Positions 23,255 to 33,793 of a stretch of DNA of 64,000 nt are shown here, one piece after another (the first letter of the stretch is position 1; each line of letters starts with the position of its first letter). The notes under the pieces were generated by a model. That model saw only the letters and a list, made by a program, of their open reading frames with translations, did not search any database and had not been told where the DNA came from. Location: positions 52,492,757 to 52,556,756 of the forward strand of contig OZ007579.1 in the NCBI GenBank assembly GCA_963931925.1, given 5' to 3'. Both the position numbers and the translations under genes were made by a program. The DNA comes from Onchidella celtica. Taxonomy: Eukaryota; Mollusca; Gastropoda; Systellommatophora; Onchidiidae.

Positions 23255-26200
23255 TTACTTTGTCAATGATGAAGGTGATGAGTTTAGAAAATCTGCAACT
23301 ATGGTGTGTGTTCAAAACCTTCATGGCTTTGTGAGTGAAGTGCTTGACAGTTATAAGAGAAATGGGTTACTTACATGGCATGACATTCCTGAAAACGAAA
23401 TTTGGCACTTCCATGTTCTTGGTTGTGTAAGTACATGTGTATTCTTTATCAGTGTTGTTTCTTCAATGCAGTATTACATGTATTATTATTAGATCTCAAG
23501 ACATTAGCCTGATTATCTCAATACATGTAAATTGATACACATCAACATGTATGAGGGAGGTATTTTAGCTAGGAGTTTTACATGATCATCATGAGTGAAG
23601 AAAAGAAGTGTTTTCTAGTTTCTCTTGATCATGTCTCTAGTGATGGATTGACATCCATTGTGATTTAATATTTAATGTACAATGTGTCACAATGTGTGTA
23701 TGTGTCATTATTGGTATTTATTTTTAACATCAAAATGACCACAAGAAAAATAATGCAAAAAAAAAATCTGAGTAGGTTTTTACTTGTAAAAAGAACAGCA
23801 CAACCTGAACCAGTTTCATAAAAGAAACAGAAAAACTAACTTCAGCGCAGAGGAAGGTAAAACATTTTCTTAGTTAAAACTGGCATATTTTCTTTGTGAT
23901 TAATCGAGGGAAGGACACGATGCAGACAAGAAAAGAAAGCCAACAAATGAGGGTAGCTGGCACAGCATTCAATTTAACATAAAACCTGAGACTATTACTA
24001 GCTGTGAGTGCCATATTGCCATGCAAATTGCACCTTTCCCTCTTGTTACTTCCTAGATTCTGATACCTCCTCAGGATATTGACACACAAACTCGATGCTA
24101 TGAAAAAGCATGTGCTTGAATTTGGAGCAATGCCCAGACAACTGAAAAGTGGAGGTCGCAACAAACGTGCTCTCACAGATATTGATGTGGACCGTATTGT
24201 TACATTCCTGCATTCCTATGCAGAGACAAGTGCTCTGGTCATGCCTGGGAGGATCCGCTCCATCAGCAGGACAAACTTGGAACTCCTGCCTTCTACTACT
24301 TCAAGCCATGTGAAGGATATTGTACATAAACAGTGCAAAGAAGCTCAGACACAATCAGGTAATAGTTGTATAGTTGTAGTGTCTTTGATGATAACTGAAT
24401 AGAAATTGTTTATAATCTCAGAAATAATGAAATGAACATAATGATCAGTGAATCAGAAGAACTTTTCAATTTTCTATCTACAAAACATTTTTACATTCAG
24501 AATTAAAGCATGAGCATAGTGTCCTTTTCTTTATTCCATCCCTGAACCCAAACCCTAGGCCCTCAGTAAAATGAAAGATAAATATAAAATTTATTTTTTT
24601 TTAAAAGAGGAAAAAAACTCTAGAGCAGACTTTTTATCAATTCAACCCCCCCACCCCCCTCCCAAAACATTCTTGATCTTTACTGTTAAATTCATCCACT
24701 GCATTGAGATAATATGTATGGCGAACTGACTGTAATCTTCTGCCAGCCCATTTTACTAAGCAAAAAGTGTGCAACATGTACAATGAGGCAGGGGACACAG
24801 TCCGAGAAAGAGTTGTGTCATTTTACTAAGCAGAAAGTGTACAACATGTACAAAGAGGCAGAAGACACAGTCCGAGAAAGAGTTGTGTCATTTTACTAAG
24901 CAGAAAGTGTACAACATGTACAAAGAGGCAGAAGACAGTCCGAGAAAGAGTTGTCATTTTACTAAGCAGAAAGTGTACAACATGTACAAAGAAGACACAG
25001 TCCGAGAAAGAGTTGTGTCATTTTACTAAGCAGAAAGTGTACAACATGTACAAAGAGGCAGAAGACACAGTCCGAGAAAGAGTTGTGTCATTTTACTAAG
25101 CAGAAACATGTACAAAGAGGCAGAAGACACAGTCCGAGAAAGAGTTGTGTCATTTTACTAAGCAGAAAGTGTACAACATGTACAAAGAGGCAGAAGACAC
25201 AGTCCGAGAAAGAGTTGTGTCATTTTACTAAGCAGAAAGTGTACAACATGTACAAAGAGGCAGAAGACACAGTCCGAGAAAGATTTGTGTCATTTTACTA
25301 AGCAGAAAGTGTACAACATGTACAAAGAGGCAGAAGACACAGTCCGAGAAAGAGTTGTGTCATTTTACTAAGCAGAAAGTGTACAACATGTACAAAGAGG
25401 CAGGGGACACAGCCCGAGAAAGAGTTGTGTCCTACAAGTCCTTTTTAAGACTGCGGAGGCAGCTAGTTCCTTCTATAAGAACCATGAAACCAGCAACTGA
25501 CCTCTGACCTCTGCTGGTATTGCCAACAGCGGTCAGTTCACCTTCAACGCTGTGTAGATCTCCCAACAAAGCAAAAGTCTGAGATTGCACAGCCAATGAT
25601 TAACCATCTAAATGGCGCATCCGCTGAGTGTTCGCTGTACACTTCTGTTATTCAAGAAGTAGTGAATTCACTACCAGCAGAAGATGCCACTTTGGGACCC
25701 CAAGCTGAATGTTCACACCAAGGCAAAGCTCACTATAGCCTTGACTTTGCACAACAGATGCATTACCCCTCTAACCCATTACAACCAGGTCCCATTTTTT
25801 TTCAAAAGCAGCTAGAAAATGTGGCCTTTTTGAAGTGAGCTGTAAGGGGCTTAAAAAGCAAGTGAACTTTGTTGTGGATGAATCATGGGACTATGGAAAG
25901 GGCGCAGACACTGTCATTTCAAAGCTCCATTTTTTTTTTTTTTCTGTCAGTATGGACTTGGTGAGACTGAAGCCCATCTACATGCAGACAATTCTTGCAG
26001 TCAAAACGAAAACAATGCCATGATCCAGTACCTCATTTGGCGAGTTTTGACTGCAAAACAAGAAAAAAATCACCTTGTCCTTTATGTTGGCAATGGCAGG
26101 CCACACAAAGTTTGCATGTGACTGGAGTTTTGGTCTCACCAAGAAACTGTACAGAAAAACTGTTGTGAATTGTTTGCAAGATGTGGCAGATGTTATTTGT

Positions 26201-26690
26201 GCAATCTACTGTTGTAAAGAGAATAACTCTGTGCCACTCAGGATGGTCACATAATGTGCCTGTTTATAGATGGACAGAGTTCTTGACTGCTGTCTGCAAA
26301 AGATTGCCCAAGGTTTTAACCTACCACCACTTCTACTTTGAAGTGACTTCAGTGACGTCAAGGTTCAAGAGCTTATCCACACAGGTGAACCCATTCCTGT
26401 CAACATTCTGAAGGCAAATATGCTTATTGATAAGAATGCTTTCCCTACAGGCAGTAAAACAAAGGTTGTGGTACTTGTACGAGGAAATCGTGTCTTTTGT
26501 TTCACCAGAGCACCAAGATGAAGTTTGCCCTCTTCCAGAAGAACCAGAGTCATCCTCAGTCAGAAACTGAGTCCCAGCCTAAGGCACTAAAACTTGGGAG
26601 AGGAAAGGGAAGAGGAATGAAAGAAAATGGTGGTGCAGGTGTTAGAAGTGGAATGAGAAGGAGAGGTAAAAAGTCCTCATAGGATTTTGT
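23255..26690 (+). pseudogene. unnamed transposase-like family, decayed copy 1
   Basis: Pieces in order: an exon ending at 23426 with a good donor (GGTTGT|GTAAGT), containing NDEGDEF and HDIPENEIW; an exon of ~24070-24358 (FLHSYAETSALVMPGR, then LLPSTTS) with donor CAG|GTAATA; an exon that starts inside the tandem array (KVYNMYKEAED) and continues at 25430 (SYKSFLRLRRQLVP, then a Cys-x2-Cys CWYCQQ, then HYSLDFAQQMHYPSNPLQPGP, VNFVVDES, LHADNSCSQNENN and GHTKFACDWSFGL). The same blocks recur at 27945-29125. I know such proteins as a large uncharacterised invertebrate family. The three blocks VVDES, HADN and HTKFACDW fit an RNase H-like transposase order (inference). Several stops and frame changes make this copy dead. 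Confidence 0.65.
24758..25432. repeat. minisatellite, 70-bp unit, made of a splice acceptor plus exon start
   Basis: Nine to ten tandem copies of a 70-bp unit, two of them shortened (24936-24958 and 25106-25112 regions). Each holds TCATTTTACTAAGCAG followed by AAAGTGTACAACATGTACAA. The first part looks like a 3' splice site, and what follows encodes KVYNMYKEAED, the start of the next exon of the 23255-26690 gene. Only the last copy reads on into the exon body at ~25430. Confidence 0.85.
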
Positions 26691-26889
26691 TCTATTGCTT
26701 TCTTTTGCATAAGATTTCGTGTGACAATGACTGACCACGTACAAAGATTGACGGTTCCAGTAAAACATGTCATGCTTGATAACTTGGAACATGAAGCTTG
26801 AGAAAATCATGTAAAATGAGATTCTGTTCTCTGTCTGTGCCTCTCACTCTCTCTCTCTTTTCTCTCCTGTGTATGTCATTGAATAAGAA

Positions 26890-26923
26890 AGCAATGTTGT
26901 TGTTGTTGTTATTGTTGTTGTTT

Positions 26924-26956
<33 letters not shown>

Positions 26957-26990
26957 TTGTTGTTGTTGTTGTTTTTTCTTATTGTTTATT
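26890..26990. repeat. (GTT)n microsatellite
   Basis: Long run of GTT with a few TTTTGTT interruptions. Confidence 0.95.
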
Positions 26991-27009
26991 CTTTCTGTTT
27001 ATGACAGTG

Positions 27010-27800
27010 AAAATTTAATTCAAAGGTTCTATCTCAATTAGGTTGTGAGAAATCAGTTTTATGGAAAAGTCAATTGTTACATGGAACATGGGACATTATG
27101 TAGCACATTTTAACTCTTGCACACATTAGGCAATATTGTCTGTGCGATAATAGTCTGCACTTAGTTCTACAAAATAAACAGAATACGAAAAAAGAAAAAT
27201 GAATACAGAATGATATGAAATCACAAAGTTGGTTTTTCTTTTAAAAGTGTGGATCTCCTGTGCCTTCAATTAGAATTATTTCACGTCATTTTTTTTCTCC
27301 CATTTGTGGTGATTTTTTTAAAATCTTGTAAAATACAGAAATAAAGATAACCAATTACTGTTTATTTTATCAATTTGTTTGTTACTTCATTTGAATATAT
27401 GTAGACTGAAAATTTTGAAGTTGTATCTTAATTAGTTCAGTTAGAATTAAATCATGGAATGCAGAATGTCACGTCGAAAATGACGTATTATGTAACACAT
27501 CTTAACCCTTGCACACACTATATAAATACATCCATAATGAGAAAAATGCCATGGTTTTGATGACAAAACAAACAAAGCACATGTAAAAATGAATTCAGAA
27601 TGGCATAGAACCATTTGTTAGGTTTTATGCAACCTTGCAGCTCTAAAACTGAAATGAAAACAAAAGGAAAACTAAATGCATTTTTCTCAAAACTTACTTC
27701 TGACACTTTGGGTCACAAAAATTGGAATATCTCAGAAACTAATACAAATATCTCAAAAATTCAAAAACCATTGAATTCAGAAGATCTTTCTCCATAATTA
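27010..27800. repeat. diverged ~395-bp tandem duplication
   Basis: Two successive blocks share ATTATGTAGCACATTTTAAC / ATTATGTAACACATCTTAAC followed by YCTTGCACACA (27092 and 27487), then GAATACAGAATGATAT / GAATTCAGAATGGCAT (27202 and 27591). Both lie after the first decayed gene copy and before the second. No gene is seen in them. Confidence 0.5.
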
Positions 27801-27944
27801 TGACTGTATAAAAAAACAGCAGAAGTCCAAAATCCGATTTATTGTACCTTTTTGCAGACAGGCTCACATATGATGTATCAGAAGAGTTAGGTATACTATG
27901 CATGATTACTTTCAATTCTTTTGTTCCCTTTCCCATTTTACTTT

Positions 27945-29125
27945 TCCAGTGACAAGACATTATGCAGTGAGCTTGAGTTCCTTCAAGCGAGAGTGGAGGT
28001 AATATTGCCCTGAGATATATGTGACAAGGCCGATGACAGACCTCTGCTGGGTGTGCCAGAACAATAACAACAAAATCCAAAGGTCAACAGGCATGTCGAC
28101 AGATGCAAAGAGCGCCCTTGTGGAGCAACCGCAGCAGCACCTTCTTGAAGTCACATGAGAGAGGTTTTTTTACAATTCACTTGTGGAGGGTGCCAAGTGT
28201 GTTGCTGGGGAGCTCAGGATTAGTGCATTGGAGGCATCCATACCAAACAGCAGAGCCATAGAAATGCATTATAGTTTTGACTATGCTCACCAGGTGCACC
28301 TCCCCAGCAACCCACTCCAGCCAGGTCCTCTCTACTTTTTGGCGCCATGAAAGTGTGGCATTTTTGATGTCTGTGTGGGGCCATCCCACAGCAAATCAAT
28401 TTTGTAATAGATAAGGGAGATGCTCCAGCAAGGGCAGAGAGGTGCTCCAGCAAGGGCAGAGAGGTGCTCCAGCAAGGGCAGAGAGGTGCTCCAGCAAGGG
28501 CAGCAATGCTGTCACCTCTTATCTTGATTTTTTTTTTTTTTCAATAACTATGGCCTCAGCGAACAAATTGTCCACCTCCATTGCGACAACTGTGCAGGGC
28601 AGAACAAACACCAGCATGTTCTGCTCTACCTCGCTTGGAGGGTGATGACTGGCCAACACAGTGAAATTAATTTACATTTCATGTTGCCTGGCCACATCAA
28701 GTTTGTCCCTGACTGGTGTTTTGGGCTGTTGAAAAAAAGTTCAGAATCAGCCATGTCTCTCCAGCCTTCAAGAGATCAGTGATGTCATCAACAGCAGCAC
28801 ACACACAGAGGCATAAATTATGCACAGCTGGTTGGAGACGAGGCTGGCAACATCCTTGTGCCAACCTACAACTGGCACAAGTTTTTGTCTACTTCAGACA
28901 GACCAATTCCTGGCATTGAGCCCCTACAGCATTTTAGATTGGTTCGGACAAGGCCAGGAGTGGCTGTAGCCAAAGAAGCTTTGGATGGGGGTGAGGTGGA
29001 GCGAGTGGTGCTCACACACGTGCCTCAGCAACTCAGACCAGATGCCATCCCACCCCCTGGACTGTCAGGGAAGAGACAGGAATATCTGTTCCATCACATC
29101 AGACAATTTGTGCAGGAGGAGTGAC
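27945..29125 (+). pseudogene. unnamed transposase-like family, decayed copy 2
   Basis: Same blocks in the same order as 25430-26690: TRPMTDLCWVCQ (~28020), HYSFDYAHQVHLPSNPLQPG (~28270), QQINFVIDKGD (~28390), VHLHCDNCAGQNKHQH (~28570), PGHIKFVPDWCFGLLKK (~28690), and then an intact ~88-codon C-terminal piece ending at TGA 29122-29124. A short GCTCCAGCAAGGGCAGAGAG repeat (28424-28502) has expanded inside it, and stops and frameshifts are frequent. The C-terminus reads well even where copy 1 is lost. Copies 1 and 2 are clearly paralogous but not close. Confidence 0.65.
28424..28505. repeat. 20-21 bp tandem repeat
   Basis: Four head-to-tail copies of GGTGCTCCAGCAAGGGCAGA within the decayed copy 2 gene. 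Confidence 0.9.
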
Positions 29126-29926
29126 AGGACATGGCGTGTCCTCAGCTACAATAAATTTCTAACTGTGTTGTTCATAATCTTTAAATTGCACTGGTGGTGA
29201 TACCATGAAAACGGTCCTTGGCCACAATAAATGCCTGACTGGTGTTTTTCATTGTATTATAATTTACAACTTGCATTGTTGGTGAAACCACTGTGGTGTG
29301 TTATTTCAATAATTCAATAATCTGTAATTTGCACTGGTGGTGAGAATGTGAATTCTGTGGATTTTGGTGTTTGTAATCACTGCTGTGTAATTCCTGAGGT
29401 GTTTTTCATTGTGGGGTAAGTTGGATCTACTTTTATTATTTTTCAGTTCTACAAGCAATGGCCTACTTTGTTTCCTACATCTACATCCTTTAGTGTTTCA
29501 TTGTTCCCCCTTTCCCTTGCACTCATCTTCAACCTTTCTTCCTCTTGCTACATTATTTGCCTTGTGCATTAATGAAACTGCTATCCCTTTTAGCATTTTT
29601 GTTTGTTTAAATCTTGCCTACATTGGATCATTGTTTTATCATGCTTGCTAACAACTACAGTTTACTACCACCAAGTTGGTTTGCATCCTCTGCTATTATT
29701 CCCTCAATTTTTACCACTAGAAAATGGATGGACAGGGGAGAGAGGGTACTCTCAATTCTGTTTGTTTTTTAAACGTATGAATAGAAATTTCTACTGCAAA
29801 TATTGAAAATCAGTTCATAAATACATCCTCCAGCAGTTCAACTTCAAATTTCACTTTCATGCCTGGTTGCTATGGAAAAACCTGGGCTGAACAAGCCTGA
29901 TCTTCTCGAAATTTCCGCCATTGCAT
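29126..29926. other. no gene seen; weak repeats
   Basis: Bases 29145-29350 contain three loose copies of a unit with TTGCACTGGTGGTGA or TTGCATTGTTGGTGA and ACAATAAAT. The rest has only short frames without recognisable content. Confidence 0.4.
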
Positions 29927-29960
29927 AGTGGCCACCCCCCAGAGGTGGGGGGTGGCCACT
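29927..29960. repeat. perfect palindrome, 14-bp arms
   Basis: AGTGGCCACCCCCC and its exact reverse complement are separated by 6 bases. It would fold into a strong GC-rich hairpin. Confidence 0.9.
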
Positions 29961-30096
29961 ATCCCCGTCTCTTTAAACTGCTATATCTCGGGCTACAATT
30001 AAGCTAGCTCAAAAATTTTTTCACCACTTGAAAGTACAGTAAATAAGGTTTCCTATGATATCAATAGCTCAGTTACGGTAAAAATCGATTTTTGTG

Positions 30097-30131
30097 AGCA
30101 AGCCCCACTAACCTCAACGGAAGTCGCACTT
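30097..30131. repeat. outer inverted pair around piggyBac 2, left arm
   Basis: GAGCAAGCCCCACTAACCTC here is mirrored at about 32369-32405 (other strand GAGCGAGCCCCGCTAACCTC, then CGGAAGTCGCA on both). The pair encloses the decayed piggyBac at 30207-31961 and may be the ends of a further element. Confidence 0.55.
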
Positions 30132-30202
30132 GACCAAACAGAGAAGAACGCGGTGAAACATAAATATCTGATTTTTTTACCTTTTTCCTTTTTTGGTCGA
30201 TA

Positions 30203-31965
30203 CTAAACCCTGTGAACCCGAGCACCCAGAATAGCGGGCGAAGTGTTATACGGCAAATCTCCAAGCACCCAGAATTCTAGGCATCCAAACATAGCAGTGC
30301 CAAGGGATTTCCTAAGCTATTTATACCCGACCAAATCACAATATTACTTCACCTTTAGCCCGTAAAAGAGCTTGTTCAATGTCTGCCTCCATGCTTTTGT
30401 GAATTTGTTGACATTTTGTTGGTGAAAATTCAGTTTTTTTTTCATGATGAAGCATAGCAACATTTCAACACCTCAACCCAGCCATGCCCCAAGCATATGA
30501 CTGGTGAAATAGTGTTAGACTTAGAACAGTGGTCTGATGATGAATTAGACTAAGCTTGTGATCAATCATACCCTGAATCAGATCTAGAATCAGTTTCTTC
30601 TAGAGACAGTGATAGCAGTGACGAAGATGCTACCACAGATCCAGATAGTTCTAGACCTCCTGTTGTTATGCAAGAAGGTGGGCATGACGATGCACCAGCT
30701 GACACTGCTGCAGATGATGAATTAGGTCAAGGGTGGTCTAAAAGATTTACTCTGATTGATGTTAGATTTGACAACAATGGTGTAGGTCCTAGAAATATGC
30801 CAAAAACATTTGATGATGAGATAGAGCCAATAGAATTTGTCAAACTTTTTTTAGACAAGACATTTTTGGGAAAATATGTGCATGATGACAAATTGTAGGG
30901 CTGAGCAAATGACTGGAATAAACCCTGATTTGTATTATCTGAAGTACATGAAGGAACCAGTTTCTGTTCGAGAACTAAAAGCATGTCTGGCTCAAAGAAT
31001 ATTCATGGAGTATGCGGTAATCCAGCCTGCATATGAAGACTACTGGAGATCTGGAGCCAAACATTTTTGTGACAAACACAGCAGGTTTCCACGATGTTAT
31101 GGAGAGAGATCGATTCCTCCCAATCTGGACTTTTTTTTTACAGTTCGTTGATGAAAATGATGAGACAATCCACAAGACTGATAAAATTTATAAAGTGTGG
31201 CCAGTATTCAACTACTTGTTGCAAACGATTCAGATACCACTAAAAACCATCCCGTTTTCTCAGCCTTGATGAGGGGATGATTCCCGCGAAGAACCGTCTT
31301 TGTATCAAGCAGTACATCAAAGATAAACCCATCAAATCTGGAATAAAGTCCTTCATGCGGTGTGATGGAAAGAAAGGTTTCATAACAAATGCTGAAATTT
31401 ACACTGGTTAGGGAGGAGATGGCACATCCAGATTTAGGGGTTATTGGTAATGTGGTGGTGCGGCTATTGACTGTTGCAGACAGTGATCACAGAGGACATG
31501 TTCTGGTCATGGATCGGTATTACAGCTCAGTCAAGTTCTATCATCATCTGCATCAGCAGGAAGGTACATTGGCTTGTGGCACAGCTCTTTCCAATAAGAA
31601 ATTCTATCCAAAGTGTTTGCACAGGAAAAAAATTAATGCACATGGAGACTCCTGTTATCAGTGTCGACAAAATTTGACATGTGTATGGTTTGGCCGGCTA
31701 GAAAGCCGATCAATTTTGTTTCAAATTTCCACAATCCCTTGGACATCAGTGACACTCAACAGCCAAACAAGGATGGAACACACGTAGACATACCAATCCC
31801 ACAGCTTGTCAAAGACTACAACCAATTCATGGGAGGCTGCGACCTCAATGACCAACTGACCATGCTCAACCAAAAGCACTACCGTTCATTTTTGTGCACA
31901 TTTTGCTCAGGAACTCAGGGGAGGTTTTTTTTTTAGCCTCAGCAGCCCAGGGTTCAAAGGGTTAA
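30203..31965 (+). mobile_element. second piggyBac element, decayed
   Basis: The right end AGGGTTCAAAGGG is followed by TTAA (31962-31965). The left end is CTAA (decayed TTAA) followed by ACCCTGTGAACCC. The ends are imperfect inverted repeats (CCCTTTGAACCC against ACCCTGTGAACCC). The interior is piggyBac-like coding sequence on the plus strand. Confidence 0.7.
30560..31935 (+). pseudogene. piggyBac-like transposase, decayed
   Basis: An acidic N-terminus (Ser/Asp-rich, 30570-30730) leads into a transposase core in several frames. Catalytic blocks are recognisable: SLDEGMIP (~31262), VMDRYYSSVKF (~31507) and MGGCDLNDQL (~31830), each with the expected Asp. Frame changes occur near 30897, 31150, 31268 and 31660, and the C-terminus after ~31890 is lost. 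It differs in sequence from the piggyBac at 9376, so it is a separate family member. Confidence 0.78.
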
Positions 31966-32368
31966 AGTTCAACCATTTTTCTACATTCTGTGAAAATATT
32001 AGATCTCAAATCAGCCTCTAAATATGATAAATACTGCTTTTAATGCCTTTAATTTTGCCTTTGACATCGAATATCACAGCAATAATGGGGTTCATTGAAC
32101 TCCCGATAACGACAAAATCAATAAACCTATTGTCACAAGATGTTTACACAGCATGTATCATTTATATATTTATTTATTTATTTATATTTATGTATCATTA
32201 TCATGTACAGACATGCAAAATTTCAAAGCCATAGGTTAATTATAAGTACCCGCTGCTAGGGAGATAGTAAGGCCACCCATTTTGCCGAGAGCGAACATTG
32301 CTATATCCATCTCAAATTAAAGATGAGATTTCATACTTCATGGTGACGTCCATATCTCAAAACTGAAA

Positions 32369-32405
32369 AAATGCGACTTCCGGTGAGGTTAGCGGGGCTC
32401 GCTCA
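32369..32405. repeat. outer inverted pair around piggyBac 2, right arm
   Basis: Partner of 30097-30131. See that entry. Confidence 0.55.
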
Positions 32406-33000
32406 CATATGTCTCATTTTGACTGGTCACGAGACATATATTATACAGCCCATCTGTTATATCTGAAACACACACACATATAATATACAGCCCATCTGTA
32501 TTATCAGCCTAATCTTTGACGTCCACAACTTGTTTTTTCCTCTCTGGTACAAAGGGCACTGCTCCAGGCTTGCTGTGAAATCTTTTGTTGGTTTCCCTGA
32601 AACACAAATACAAATCAGATAAGTTCATGTGGAATGTAGAAGACTTAGACAGTCCTGCCCAAAAATCTAACATCATTTTTGAGAAGATTTCAAGAAGATT
32701 TTTTTTTAATTCAAAGACTTACAGTAGGTTACAAAGACTTGCAGTAGGTTAAAAAATGAAAACTGACCCGTCTCACCCTGGCCCACCGTTCCAATATCTG
32801 TTACCGTAAGGGAGGGAACCAGCGCCATTATTTTCCAAAGGACTTTCAAGGAAATTTTTTGAAATTCAAGGACTCCTTAAATTTGAGGATGTCGCATGAA
32901 ATAAAGATAACTGAAGAGCATTTTTCCAAAATGGGTAAGTTAAATTTTGCATGAGTTATGGCCCCTTTCAGACAGGCATTCCAAATGAGTGGAAGACGCG
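32406..33000. other. no gene seen
   Basis: A short duplicated phrase, ACAGCCCATCTGTTATATCTGAAAC, occurs at 32448 and in part at 32484; a related one is at 8186. No coding evidence. Confidence 0.4.
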
Positions 33001-33002
33001 GT

Positions 33003-33430
33003 GTAAGTATTCAGTTAAAACTTGCTGTGTCCCGTCTCTATCTGTCTTTATCTTATAAAGACGGCACATGGCAAGTTTTAACTGAACACTTATACCACGT
33101 CTAAGTGTTCGTTCACACCAAACTGCCAACAATGGGCATGCAATCATGGCTGAACGACAACAGTACACTCAGCCGTGTAGCCAACAGGAAGGGATTGTTT
33201 TTCTTTAATCTCACGTACCCCAAGCCTGTTGGCTACATGGCCGAGTGTCATTGAAATTTTACGGCAGCGGTAAAAGTGAAAAGACGGACGGGCGAGAGAA
33301 AATTACTCGTCCGTTGCCGATAGGATGGTCTGAATCCGATCATTATTATGATCTGTACTGTTGTCGCTCGGCCGTGATTGCACGCCCGTTGTCGGCAGTT
33401 TGGTGTGAACGAACACTTACACTAATTTTG
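33003..33430. mobile_element. fold-back element
   Basis: Bases ~33099-33166 (AAGTGTTCGTTCACACCAAACTGCC...) and ~33357-33420 are inverted copies, and so are 33170-33195 and 33222-33250 (GCCGTGTAGCCAACAGG against CCTGTTGGCTACATGGC). A smaller hairpin, TTCAGTTAAAACTTGC / GCAAGTTTTAACTGAA, occupies 33010-33090. No protein-coding content. Confidence 0.65.
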
Positions 33431-33793
33431 AATGAGTATCTGTAAGAGACCACAATTCATGCATAATTTGACTCACTCAGTTTTGGAAAAACACTCGTCA
33501 AACTAGCACTATATCAAGTCAAAAAAAAAAAAAAAAAAAACTTTGAAAGCAACAATTTGCGACCAAAAATGTTCAAGTTTCATTTAAAGGTGGTTTTTAC
33601 AGAAATATCAGGTTGCTGTTAAGTAAGGACGAAACTGGAATAAATCTGAATTACTTTCTGTTATCACCAATTTCTTACAAAAAACATTCGAGTTGGCAAC
33701 AGTGCTGGACATTTGGGGATTACACACCAATACATGATCAAATGTCATTGTTCTTTACAATGCACAGAGTAGTGTAAATTATGTCATATACAG

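Noticed and set aside
24758-25432. CRISPR-like array
   Set aside because: Units are contiguous direct repeats with no unique spacers, in a eukaryotic genome, and they contain an exon start.
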